DNA from: Xanthobacteraceae bacterium | Lineage (GTDB): Bacteria; Pseudomonadota; Alphaproteobacteria; Rhizobiales; Xanthobacteraceae | Direction: 5' to 3' | Assembly (NCBI GenBank): GCA_019746355.1 | Contig: JAIESC010000068.1 | Coordinates: forward strand, 115,122 to 179,121 | DNA: 64,000 nucleotides | Made by a program: the position numbers and the translations under genes | The notes under the pieces: model-generated | The model's input: the letters and a program-made list of their open reading frames with translations, nothing else | Told to the model about the DNA's origin: nothing | Database searches by the model: none | In this document: positions 46,718 through 56,868 of the stretch, in pieces | Numbering within the stretch: the first letter of the stretch is position 1 | Layout: each line of letters begins with the position of its first letter

Positions 46718-49228
46718 ATGGCTTTGATGAAACCGAAACGCCAAAGTCTGAATTCTGCGGTCAGGTCGAACAAGGAACCCAAGCTCTCGCGCACCCTTGC
46801 GCCCGCCGGTCTGTCGCCGGCGGACTGGCAGCGCGTCCTGCGTCGCCAGTTCGGTCGTGAGCAGGCCTTCGAACTCGAAAATCTGGGTAGCGAGCCGTTT
46901 TTCTCCGAGTTTCGCGTCAGCAACCCGGTTTCGAAATCCAGCTATCGGGTGGCGATTCGCGGCTTGGGGCCGGGTGGAAATTTCTGCTCATGCCCCGATT
47001 ACGGCACCAGTGAGTTGGGAACCTGCAAACACATTGAATTCACACTGGCCCAGTTGGAGAAAAAGCGCGGCGCCAAGGCGGCGTTTGCGCGGGGATACGA
47101 GCCGGCTTTCTCCGAGCTGTATTTGCGCAACGATGGCCAGCGCCGTGTGCACTTTCGCGTTGGAGCGGATTGTCCACCTGCGCTGCGCGAGGCCGCCGCT
47201 CGTCTGTTCGACCTGCGGCGCAGCGGCATGCTGTCGAGCGATCGCTTCGATGAACTGGAGCAATTCATGGCCACGGCCGCCAAGACCGGACATGAATTGC
47301 GCGCCTACGACGATGCGCTCGATTTCATCGCCGGCCGGCGGGACGCGGACCGCAGGGAGGCAAAGCTCGGGCAGTTGTTCCCCGCCGGCGTCGCCGATCG
47401 CGGGCTGCAGACCTTTCTGAAGGTGCCGCTGTATCCCTATCAGATCGAGGGGGCGCTGTTTGCGGTGCGGGCCGGCCGTGCGTTGATCGGCGATGACATG
47501 GGGCTCGGCAAGACGATCCAGGCGATCGCCGCGGCCGAGATATTCGCACGGCATTTCGGCGTCTCGCGTGTGCTGGTGATCTGCCCGACGTCGCTGAAAT
47601 ATCAATGGCAGAACGAGATCGAACGCTTTACGGGGCGGCAGGGGGAGCGGGCGGCCCGCGTCATCGGCGGGGGCCGCGCGCAGCGGCAGGCCGACTATGC
47701 TCTGAACGACTTCTGCAAGATCACCAACTACGAAAAGCTCAAGCCCGACCTCGACCTGATCGCCGCCTGGGCGCCCGAGCTCGTGATCGTCGACGAGGCG
47801 CAGAGGGTGAAGAACTGGAATACCATTGCGGCGCGCGCCTTGAAGCGCATCGGTAGTCCGTATGCGATCGTGCTGACCGGGACGCCCCTGGAGAACAAGC
47901 TCGAAGAGTTGATTTCCATCGTTCAATTTGTCGATCAGCATCGGCTGGGCCCGACCTGGAAGCTTCTGCACGAGCATCAGGTCAAGGACGAGGCGGGCCG
48001 GGTCACCGGCTATACCGGGCTTGCGAAGATCGGTCAGACGCTCGCGCCGGTCATGATCCGCCGCCGCAAATCCGAGGTGCTGCGCCAACTGCCAAGCCGG
48101 ACGGATCAGAATCTGCTGGTGCCGATGACCGAGATGCAGATGCGCTACCACAAGGAAAATGCCGATGTGGTGATGCAGATCGTGCAACGATGGCGCAAGA
48201 CCAGGTTCTTGTCGGACATGGACCAGCGGCGGATGATGTGCGCGCTACAGAACATGCGCATGTCGTGCAACAGCACCTATCTGCTCGACCCGGAAACGGA
48301 CCATGGCGTCAAGGCAGACGAATTGGCGGCGCTGTTCGAAGATTTGTTCGCCGATCCCGAGGCCAAGGCGGTGGTGTTTTCGCAATGGACGCGGACCCAC
48401 GACATCCTGATCCGCCGTCTGGAAGCGCGGAACTGGGGTTATGTCAGTTTTCACGGCGGGATTCCGTCCGAGAAGCGGCCGGCCCTGGTCGAGCGGTTTC
48501 GTGGTGACCCGGAGTGCCGCGTGTTCCTGTCCACCGATGCGGGCAGCACCGGTCTCAATCTGCAGCACGCCTCCACTTTGGTGAACGTGGACCTGCCGTG
48601 GAACCCGGCCGTTCTCGAGCAGCGCATTGCGCGCGTATACCGCCTCGGCCAGAAGCGTCCGGTGCAGGTGATCAATTTCGTTGCCAAGGGCACGATCGAG
48701 GAGGGCATGCTTTCGGTGCTGGCATTCAAGCGTTCCTTGTCGGAAGGGATCCTCGATGGCGCCAGCGGCGAGATTTCGCTTGGCGGCTCGCGTCTCACCC
48801 GCTTCATGAAGAACGTGGAGAACGTCACCGGCCACATGGGCGAGGGAGAGGCCGTGACGAGCGCCGAGGAGATGAAAAACGTCGTCGTGGACGAAAACGC
48901 TGAGTTTGCGGAAGATGCCGATGCGGATGTGGGCGTCGACGCCGGCCGGCCGGCGGGCGCGCGGACGGCCGGGGCCGGAGCGCCACAGCGCGAGACGGCG
49001 CCCGATCCGTGGCAGGCGCTGATACAGATCGGTGCGCAGTTCATGGCCGCTCTCGCGGTTGCGAACGGTCCCGACTCCAGGGCGCATTCGTGGATCGAGC
49101 GCGATCCGTCCACCGGCGTGAAGAACCTCAAAGTGCCACTGCCGGATCCCCAAACTGCGAAACAGCTTGCCGACGCATTTTCCGTGCTTGCGGATAGCCT
49201 GCGCGGTGAAGCGCGCACGCGACTGTGA
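46718..49228 (+). CDS. SWIM zinc-finger and SNF2-family helicase-like ATPase
   Basis: An 836-residue protein (from ATG 46718, MALMKPKRQS). The N-terminal part has a SWIM-type zinc motif C90-x-C92...C103-x-H105 (FCSCPDYGTSELGTCKHIEF). The SNF2 motor follows: GDDMGLGKT (258-266), DEAQ (359-362), a helicase C domain with STDAGSTGLNLQHAS and QRIARVYRLGQKRPV. The C-terminal 150 residues are acidic and low-complexity. Proteins of this architecture remodel protein-DNA complexes or act in stress and phage responses; the role here is not known. It is divergently transcribed from recQ, and ATG 46682 or 46727 are alternative starts. Confidence 0.92.
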   Translation: MALMKPKRQSLNSAVRSNKEPKLSRTLAPAGLSPADWQRVLRRQFGREQAFELENLGSEPFFSEFRVSNPVSKSSYRVAIRGLGPGGNFCSCPDYGTSELGTCKHIEFTLAQLEKKRGAKAAFARGYEPAFSELYLRNDGQRRVHFRVGADCPPALREAAARLFDLRRSGMLSSDRFDELEQFMATAAKTGHELRAYDDALDFIAGRRDADRREAKLGQLFPAGVADRGLQTFLKVPLYPYQIEGALFAVRAGRALIGDDMGLGKTIQAIAAAEIFARHFGVSRVLVICPTSLKYQWQNEIERFTGRQGERAARVIGGGRAQRQADYALNDFCKITNYEKLKPDLDLIAAWAPELVIVDEAQRVKNWNTIAARALKRIGSPYAIVLTGTPLENKLEELISIVQFVDQHRLGPTWKLLHEHQVKDEAGRVTGYTGLAKIGQTLAPVMIRRRKSEVLRQLPSRTDQNLLVPMTEMQMRYHKENADVVMQIVQRWRKTRFLSDMDQRRMMCALQNMRMSCNSTYLLDPETDHGVKADELAALFEDLFADPEAKAVVFSQWTRTHDILIRRLEARNWGYVSFHGGIPSEKRPALVERFRGDPECRVFLSTDAGSTGLNLQHASTLVNVDLPWNPAVLEQRIARVYRLGQKRPVQVINFVAKGTIEEGMLSVLAFKRSLSEGILDGASGEISLGGSRLTRFMKNVENVTGHMGEGEAVTSAEEMKNVVVDENAEFAEDADADVGVDAGRPAGARTAGAGAPQRETAPDPWQALIQIGAQFMAALAVANGPDSRAHSWIERDPSTGVKNLKVPLPDPQTAKQLADAFSVLADSLRGEARTRL

Positions 49229-49402
49229 CGATGATTGCGGGCCACGGCGATTTCCTTGGGTGATCTCGACATCCGCGCCGGCGCGTCAGCCCCTTGCAAG
49301 CGCCGTTGCGACATGCCGGCATCCAAGCACTTGAAAGCAGCGGATGGTCCTCCGATAGCCTTGGGAGCGGTGGCAGGCTTGAAATACGGTTTGGAGTGAG
49401 CA

Positions 49403-49753
49403 ATGGCACGCGTGCGCTGCATCACCGAGATGGGCATGGGCGTCGACGTCCACGGGCGCGACGCCACCAAGGCCGCCAAGCGTGCGGTCTCGGACGCGAT
49501 CCGCCATTCCAGCCTCGGCTTCGTCAGGATGCTGGGGAAAACGCCGCACGACATGTTTGTCGATGTCGTCATCGGCGTTCCGGATCCGGGCGCGGTTGAT
49601 ACGTCCGCCGTCGCGAAGGAGCTCCCCTACGGGACCGTGACCGTCAAGGCGGTGAAGGGCGGGCTGGAGATTCCGGCCGAAGGCGGCGGCGATGCCATCA
49701 CCATCGCCAATGCGGCGGTGATCGTGAGCCTGGACGACGGCAAGGTGGCGTAG
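49403..49753 (+). CDS. Lin0512-family protein
   Basis: A 116-residue protein matching the conserved Lin0512 family (TIGR02058) in length and motifs: VRCITEMGMGVDVHGRDATKAA and a C-terminal AITIANAAVIVSLDDG. The biochemical function is not established. It lies 46 bases upstream of the AlkD-like gene and may be co-transcribed with it. Confidence 0.75.
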   Translation: MARVRCITEMGMGVDVHGRDATKAAKRAVSDAIRHSSLGFVRMLGKTPHDMFVDVVIGVPDPGAVDTSAVAKELPYGTVTVKAVKGGLEIPAEGGGDAITIANAAVIVSLDDGKVA

Positions 49754-49799
49754 CCCCCGGTTCGGCCGGCGCGGCACCAGTCCAAGGATTTCATCGACG

Positions 49800-50489
49800 A
49801 TGGCCGAAAACGCCGGCGATCCTTGCGGCGATCCTTGGGCGCAGCTCACCGACCGATTGCGCGCCTTGGGCAGCCGGGCGCGGGCGGAGAAAGAGAAGCG
49901 CTACCAGAAATCCGTCTGGCAGCATTGGGGCGTTCCGCTGCCGATGATGGATCGCGCGATCCGTGAAGCGCTGCCGGCTGTGCCGCACGATCGGCGTATC
50001 GAACTGAGCGCGCGTCTGTGGCGCGAGCCCGTGTGGGACTTGAAGGTCGTTGCAGGCCGTGTTCTTGCGCACAGGACGACTCCGGTCAGCGAGCAGCTTT
50101 GGCAGTTCGTGCTCGAACGCATGCCGGAGCTGGACGGTTGGGCGGTGGCTGACAACATGGCCGCTGTCGCCTCGCGCTGCCTGCTGGCCGATCCGCGACG
50201 CCTTGATGCGGTCGAGATCTGGGTCGACAGCGCCCAGCTGTGGACGCGCCGGGCGGCGCTCGTGTTCACTCTGCCGTGGACGAAGGACGGCCGCGATCCG
50301 GAGCGGATGCTCCGCTGGGCTGCCCGCCTCGCGGCTGATCCCGAGTGGTTCATCCAGAAGGCCATCGGCTGGTGGCTGCGCGAGCTTTCCAAGCGCGATC
50401 CGGCGAGGGTGGAGCGCTTTCTCGCCGATTACGGGGCAACGCTGAAAGGCGTGGCGCGCCGCGAGGCCACGAAATACCTGGCACGTTGA
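49800..50489 (+). CDS. AlkD-like DNA alkylation repair protein
   Basis: A 229-residue protein made of HEAT-like helical repeats, of the AlkC/AlkD glycosylase superfamily that removes N3- or N7-alkylated bases. Family features include the WQHWGVPLPMMDRAIREAL start, RLWREPVWDLKVVAGRVL, the DGWAVADNMA aspartate region, and EWFIQKAIGWWLRELSKRD at the end. It has no HhH motif. The fold is well matched; the specific lesions repaired are inferred. Confidence 0.88.
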   Translation: MAENAGDPCGDPWAQLTDRLRALGSRARAEKEKRYQKSVWQHWGVPLPMMDRAIREALPAVPHDRRIELSARLWREPVWDLKVVAGRVLAHRTTPVSEQLWQFVLERMPELDGWAVADNMAAVASRCLLADPRRLDAVEIWVDSAQLWTRRAALVFTLPWTKDGRDPERMLRWAARLAADPEWFIQKAIGWWLRELSKRDPARVERFLADYGATLKGVARREATKYLAR

Positions 50490-50539
50490 GGGAACCCGCA
50501 GGGGCTCGGCATGGCAAAAAAATTGTTCATTCCGCCTGA

Positions 50540-51940
<1,401 letters not shown>

Positions 51941-52003
51941 GATCTTCGCCGGGGATGTCAAACCTGCTCCGCAGCCGCCGCTTTGCCGTGCGGGCTGCTC
52001 GCC

Positions 52004-52123
52004 GCTGATGGCCGGATCGGCGTCCCCTTGATGTCGCCGCCGTTTGCATCGCGCTTCGGCATGTTGCGCGACCGCTACGGCACGCCGTGGATGATTTCGA
52101 CTCCGCAAGCGGCGAAGGGCTGA
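52004..52123 (+). pseudogene. C-terminal remnant of a PhnB-like VOC protein
   Basis: A 39-codon stretch ending at TGA 52123. ADGRIGVPLMSPPFASRFGM then LRDRYGTPWMI matches the end of PhnB/glyoxalase-like VOC proteins (RFGMLTDRFGxPWMV). No start or N-terminal part is present upstream. It lies 64 bases after gdhA and before the DoxX gene. Confidence 0.6.
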
Positions 52124-52189
52124 CCGGCAACCGTCAGGGGCGTAGCCGCCGTTGAGCGCGGCACCCGATTTCAAAAGGAATAAGGTGCG

Positions 52190-52597
52190 ATGCCTTCGTC
52201 CAGGATCAGGCGAACAGCGGGCCCTGTCATGAGCGGCCTCGTCATTGCCTTCATGGTGTTCGATGGTGGCATGAAGCTCGTGCCCTTCGACGTCGTGATC
52301 AAGGCCACGGCCGAGCTCGGCTATCCGGCTTCGCCGGAGTTGATGCGCGGGCTCGGCGTGGCCGCGCTGATTTGCACGGCGCTCTACGCGTGGCCGCGAA
52401 CCGCCGTGCTCGGCGCGATCCTTCTCACCGCCTATATGGGCGGCACGGTCGCCACGCATCTGCGCGTCGGCAACCCGCTGTTCAGCCATATGCTCTTCGG
52501 TGTGTATCTGGCGGTCTTCGCCTGGGGCGGGCTTTATCTGCGCGATGCGCGCCTGCAGGCGCTGTTGCCGCTCAGTTCGCCGGCTGGCGAAGCGTGA
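52190..52597 (+). CDS. DoxX-family membrane protein
   Basis: A 135-residue protein with four hydrophobic segments (about 11-28, 52-70, 72-90 and 100-118), of the DoxX-like family. MVFDGGMKLVPFDVVIKATAELGYP and GGTVATHLRVGNPLFSHM are characteristic. Bacterial members have been linked to redox and thiol stress, but the activity of this subgroup is not known. Confidence 0.82.
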   Translation: MPSSRIRRTAGPVMSGLVIAFMVFDGGMKLVPFDVVIKATAELGYPASPELMRGLGVAALICTALYAWPRTAVLGAILLTAYMGGTVATHLRVGNPLFSHMLFGVYLAVFAWGGLYLRDARLQALLPLSSPAGEA

Positions 52598-52796
52598 CGA
52601 GTGAAATCGGTTCGGGGCAATTGAGCGCTTCTGATCACCGTACGGCGATTTGCAGCAGAACCAGGTTTATGGAGATCCTGCGCCGTGTCGGTGCCCGGCT
52701 CGCTGAGCCTTCCCAAGGCAAGCCGGCGTTGCGGGAATAGCATGAAGTCGGTGAAGCTCTTTTTGATTGCGGCTGCGTAGAGGCAAGGCGAGGCTG

Positions 52797-53402
52797 ATGG
52801 CACCCGTCAAGGTCGATCCGGACAAGGTCCGCGCGTTCAAGGACGCCGCGAGCTTCTACAAATGGCTCGGCCGGCATCACGACAAGGAAGACGAGGTCTG
52901 GATCAAGATTCACAAGGTGGGATCGGGGCTCAAGTCGATCACGCCTGCCGAGGCCATCGAGGTGGCGCTCTGCTGGGGCTGGATCGACGCCATCCGCAAA
53001 GGCTTCGACGACACGAGCTTCCTGCAGCGCTATACGCGGCGCGGTCGCAACAGCACCTGGAGCCAGATCAACGTCGACAACGTCGCCCGGCTGATCAAGG
53101 AGGGCCGGATGACCGTGCACGGCCTCGAGGCGGTCGACGCCGCCAAGGCCGACGGGCGCTGGGCCCGCGCCTACCGAAGCAAGGACATGCGGATTCCCGG
53201 CGATCTCCAGGCTGCGATCGACGCGAACCCGAAGGCCAGGGCGATGCTCGGGACGCTCAGCGCGCAGAACCGCTTCGCGCTGGCCTTTCGCGTCCACAAC
53301 ATGAAGACGGAAGCCGGCCGCACGAAGAAGATTGCGGCCTTCGTCGCCATGCTCGCACGCGGCGAGACGATCTATCCGCAGAGCCGGAAGGGCAAGAGGT
53401 GA
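52797..53402 (+). CDS. YdeI/OmpD-associated family protein
   Basis: A 201-residue cytoplasmic protein of the bacteriocin-protection (YdeI/OmpD-associated) family. Typical motifs are ASFYKWLGRHHDKEDEVWIKI, ALCWGWIDAIRKGFDDTSFLQRYTRR and the C-terminal RTKKIAAFVAMLARGETIYP. The start ATG 52797 follows GGCGAGG. Family function is not established biochemically. Confidence 0.88.
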   Translation: MAPVKVDPDKVRAFKDAASFYKWLGRHHDKEDEVWIKIHKVGSGLKSITPAEAIEVALCWGWIDAIRKGFDDTSFLQRYTRRGRNSTWSQINVDNVARLIKEGRMTVHGLEAVDAAKADGRWARAYRSKDMRIPGDLQAAIDANPKARAMLGTLSAQNRFALAFRVHNMKTEAGRTKKIAAFVAMLARGETIYPQSRKGKR

Positions 53403-53697
53403 TCGGCCGCGAGAACGCTGGCATCGGTTGTTTCGGATCAGGAGCCAGGGCGGTGGCAGATTGTGGCGCAGTGGGATAGCGTCTTGCTGAATCCGCGGCG
53501 GACGCCGGGCCTTGCGGCCCTCTCGTATGCTGGTGACGGCGATTTGAATGCGGGGCCTGATCGGAGCGCGTTGATGTTGTGCCACAAGGGTGTGCTTGGC
53601 CTTGGCTTGAGGAAATGTATCGGCTTGCTTTACCGCCAATAGGTCGGTGCAATGCTTTCGCCCAGCGACGTTCATTTCCGAAGAACCGGCCGCACGA

Positions 53698-54838
53698 ATG
53701 AGCGAATATCAGTACTACGAGTTTCAGGCGATTGATCGGCTGCTCGACCGGGGTGTGCGGGAAGAGTTGCGGTCGATTTCTTCGCGGGCGCGGATCACCG
53801 CAACGAGCTTCACGAATCATTACGAATGGGGCGATTTCAAAGGCGACCCACGTAAGTTCATGGAGCGCTGGTTCGACCTCCATCTCTATCTTTCGAATTG
53901 GGGTGTGCGGCGTCTGATGATGCGAGTGCCCAAGCGCTTGCTGAGCCGTACGGAGGTCAGTCTCTTCCTTGGCGAAGTCGATTGGGTCAAGGTGTGGACG
54001 TTCTGGCGATAACTTGATCGTCGACGCTCACCGCGACGAAATGGAAGTGGACGATGACTGGGATGATGGTTCCGGCTGGCTTGCCACGCTTGCGTCCCTG
54101 CGAGCCGATGTGCTCTCGGGCGATCTCAGGCTGTTTTATCTGTTGTGGCTGACCGCGGTGCAGGATGAGCGGCTCGCCGACACCGACGTTGAGCCGCTGC
54201 CGGGCATCGGCCCGTTGACGGGCGGACTCGAAGCTTTCGCGGAGTTTTTCGGCGTCGATCCCGACCTTATGCAGGCGGCCGCCGAGCTCGGCGCAGACGG
54301 CGCGTCGATGTCCAACGATGATCTGCGGGACAGACTGGCTGCCATCCCCGAGCGCGAGAAGACGGAGTTTCTGCTGCGCGTGGTCGAAGGCGACGCTCAT
54401 GTGGCCGCTGCGCTCAGGGGCCGGGTTCGCAAGATATCTCCGGCACTTGCGACACTCCGCACAGTCGGTGCCTTGCGCACGCGGGCGAGCGAGATCGCAG
54501 AGGCGCGCGAACGTGCCGACGCCGGACGTCGCGAGGCGGAACGCCGTCATAAAGCCGAAGAAGCCGAACGCGAACGCCGCGCTCGGCTTGAAGCCCTGAA
54601 GCGGCGGGGCGAAGGCGTGTGGCGCGAGATCGACGAGGAAATCGAGCGACGCAATCCGGCTGGATATGAAAAGGCGGCAAATCTGCTTTTCGATCTTCAG
54701 GAATTGGCTGCGGAACAGGGAAGCCAAAGCGAATTTGCCCGCCGCTTGGCCTCAATTCGCGTGCGGCACGAGAGGAAAGCGAGATTTATCGAGCGGCTGA
54801 ACAGGCTCGGGAGCCAAAGCGATGAGCGAGCATTCTGA
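53698..54838 (+). pseudogene. Conserved hypothetical gene split by a frameshift
   Basis: Two adjacent frames read as one protein of about 380 residues. The first (53698-54012, MSEYQYYEFQAIDRLLDRG) ends early at TAA in ...VDWVKVWTFWR. Deleting one T at about 53999-54001 (ACGTTCTGG to ACGTCTGG) joins it to SGDNLIVDAHRDEMEVDDDW and on through the rest to 54838. The family is conserved in Bradyrhizobiaceae as one uninterrupted protein (recalled, not computed). The C-terminal part has a long charged coiled-coil stretch (RREAERRHKAEEAERERRAR). Either the gene is broken or this is a single-base error in the assembly. Confidence 0.75.
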
Positions 54839-54897
54839 TCCCCGCCGGTTTCCGAAAAGGACATGCGAAAACGGAGGAATTGAGAGCGCGCCCCGGT

Positions 54898-55305
54898 TTA
54901 TCCTAGCCGCGACGAGCCTTCCCATTTCGCCTCCCACGCGAAGTCATAGAACACGCGCAGGACGTTCCCATCGAGGTCTTCGGCCAGGAACTCGAACAGC
55001 TTGTATGGTTTGGCCTCCGGCGCGCCTGCGATGTTCGCTCCTGCCGCCGCCCAGCGGTCATGCAGGGCGCGGACTTCGTCCCGGCTTGCGACATTGAGCC
55101 ACAGGACAACCGGGCCGCGATTGCCGAGCACAGAGCGGTATTCACTGCTGGCCATGAACAGGCGGCTGTCACCTTGCGACAGGCCCGCGAGGCCGATCTG
55201 CCCGTCAGCCCAGTCCACGGTGAAGCCAAGCCTGTCGCGATAGTAGGTGAGCGCCGCGCTCAGGCTGGCGACAGGGACTTCGGGGCACGACGGTGGGAAC
55301 TGCAT
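54898..55305 (-). CDS. Glyoxalase/bleomycin-resistance (VOC) family protein
   Basis: A 135-residue single VOC-domain protein. It starts QFPPSCPEVPVASLSAALTYYRDRLGFTVDW and ends LAEDLDGNVLRVFYDF, giving the paired beta-alpha-beta-beta-beta units of the fold. Whether it binds a metal or an antibiotic is not clear from sequence. It stands alone between divergent and convergent neighbours. Confidence 0.85.
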   Translation of the reverse strand: MQFPPSCPEVPVASLSAALTYYRDRLGFTVDWADGQIGLAGLSQGDSRLFMASSEYRSVLGNRGPVVLWLNVASRDEVRALHDRWAAAGANIAGAPEAKPYKLFEFLAEDLDGNVLRVFYDFAWEAKWEGSSRLG

Positions 55306-55416
55306 CGGGCATTCCGGTCGAAAATCGATGTAATGTCCCGGACAAAAGTAGCATGAGCGTGAACAAATGGCCCACGACGCTATGCCATGGGCTTTGGGCG
55401 GTTCTGCTTGTCGGCC

Positions 55417-56259
55417 TTAGAACAGGTAGGCCACGGCAAAGTTTGCAGTGTGCGTCTGCACCTTCACATTCGCCGTGTAGCGGTCGTCAAACGTTGCGCC
55501 GGCCACGAAGAAAGTGTGGGTGAACGTTCCATAGTCCGCGAACTGATAATCGAACCGCGCGAACCAATTCGCGGTCAGGCGAAACTCCACGCCACCGCCG
55601 ACGGTCCAGCCGGTCATCGTCTTCGATGCCTTGGGCTCGCCCTCGTTGATGAAACAGAAATCCGTGCCCGCGCCGAACGCCGGACAGCTCGATTGGAGCT
55701 CGACGCGCTGCCATGCGGCGCCGCCCGTCGCATAAACCAGCGTGCTGGGCGTCACCAGATAACCCAGGCGCGCACGAACGCCCGCATCCCACGTTTCTTT
55801 GACCGTAGCGGACGGATTGTTGGTCAGCGCAAGGCCACCGATCACGAAAGGTGACCCCGGGATCGGGTTCAGCGTTTTCTTGTTGTTGGCGTAGCCGCCG
55901 TACCCCTCGACGCCCGAAACCCATTGGGGTGCAAACTGCCAGTTAAATCCGGCATAGCCGCCGAAGCGGGCGGCGGTGCTGTCGGCGGAGTCGGATGTTG
56001 GCGTTGTCGCGGCGACCGGCGCAAAGGTTGGCAAGACGTCCGTGCTCGTCCAGTCGTTGTTCGCGATGCGCGCGCCGATGGCCGCGCCGACATAGACGCC
56101 GGTCCACGACGCAACGGGCGCTACGGCCATCAATGGAGCTTTTCTGGGAAAGTCCGACGCTTGAGCGCAAGCCGTAGACAACAACGCTGAGGCGACCCCA
56201 GCACCCAACGCCGAACCATTTTTCCGCGCCCCCAACAACTTGGCGGCAAAGTTCGCCAT
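55417..56259 (-). CDS. Outer-membrane beta-barrel protein, Omp25/porin-like
   Basis: A 280-residue exported protein with a signal peptide (cleavage near TACAQAS, about residue 35). The mature N-terminus ends the plug-like KAPLMAVAPVASWTGVYVGA, and the chain has alternating hydrophobic residues typical of an 8-stranded barrel (GGYAGFNWQFAPQWVSGVEG, GGGVEFRLTANWFARFDYQF). It ends in an aromatic residue (NFAVAYLF), the usual BAM signal. It resembles Brucella Omp25/Omp31 and Bradyrhizobium equivalents. Confidence 0.88.
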   Translation of the reverse strand: MANFAAKLLGARKNGSALGAGVASALLSTACAQASDFPRKAPLMAVAPVASWTGVYVGAAIGARIANNDWTSTDVLPTFAPVAATTPTSDSADSTAARFGGYAGFNWQFAPQWVSGVEGYGGYANNKKTLNPIPGSPFVIGGLALTNNPSATVKETWDAGVRARLGYLVTPSTLVYATGGAAWQRVELQSSCPAFGAGTDFCFINEGEPKASKTMTGWTVGGGVEFRLTANWFARFDYQFADYGTFTHTFFVAGATFDDRYTANVKVQTHTANFAVAYLF

Positions 56260-56370
56260 AGCGGCAACCCGGAGTCAATCACTGCGACAATTGGTTTTCC
56301 ACAGTGGCATCCGGGCAACTCAACTCACGTGACCTATCCGGATAAAGGCCTGTCAGCTCGGGAGCACCCC

Positions 56371-56730
56371 ATGCCCATCACCATCTACGGCATCAAGAAC
56401 TGCGACACGATGAAGAAGGCCCGCGCCTGGCTCGACAAGCACGGCGTCGAATACGCGTTCCATGACTACAAGACCGCCGGCATCGACCGCGAGCGCCTCG
56501 AGCGCTGGTCGAAAAAAGTCGGCTGGGAGACCTTGCTCAACCGCGCCGGCACCACGTTCCGCAAGCTGCCCGACAAGGACAAGGCCGGGCTCGACGCCGG
56601 GAAGGCGATCGCGCTGATGCTCGACCAGCCGTCCATGATCAAGCGGCCGATGCTCGACCTCGGCGGCGGCAAGCTCCTGGTCGGGTTCAAGCCGGAACTT
56701 TATGCCGAGGCCATGCCGGGCGGGCGCTGA
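56371..56730 (+). CDS. ArsC/Spx-family thioredoxin-fold protein
   Basis: A 119-residue protein of the YffB/ArsC-like group. The cysteine C11 lies in YGIKNCDTMKKARAW, and the C-terminal IKRPMLDLGGGKLLVGFKPELY is a hallmark. Single-Cys YffB-like members are thioredoxin-fold reductases of unclear substrate, and there is no arsenic operon nearby, so I do not call it arsenate reductase. Start ATG 56371; the frame upstream is not homologous. Confidence 0.88.
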   Translation: MPITIYGIKNCDTMKKARAWLDKHGVEYAFHDYKTAGIDRERLERWSKKVGWETLLNRAGTTFRKLPDKDKAGLDAGKAIALMLDQPSMIKRPMLDLGGGKLLVGFKPELYAEAMPGGR

Positions 56731-56868
56731 CGCGCCACCTTCACGCGCGCGTGATACGCCCCGTTGACCGGCGGTGGGCCACCTGGGGATATCTTTGCGG
56801 GCGCCGGCCCAAGGTCCGATAGACTCACCGGCGATTCGCGGGGGCGAGGGGACAGCGCGCTGCACGTC

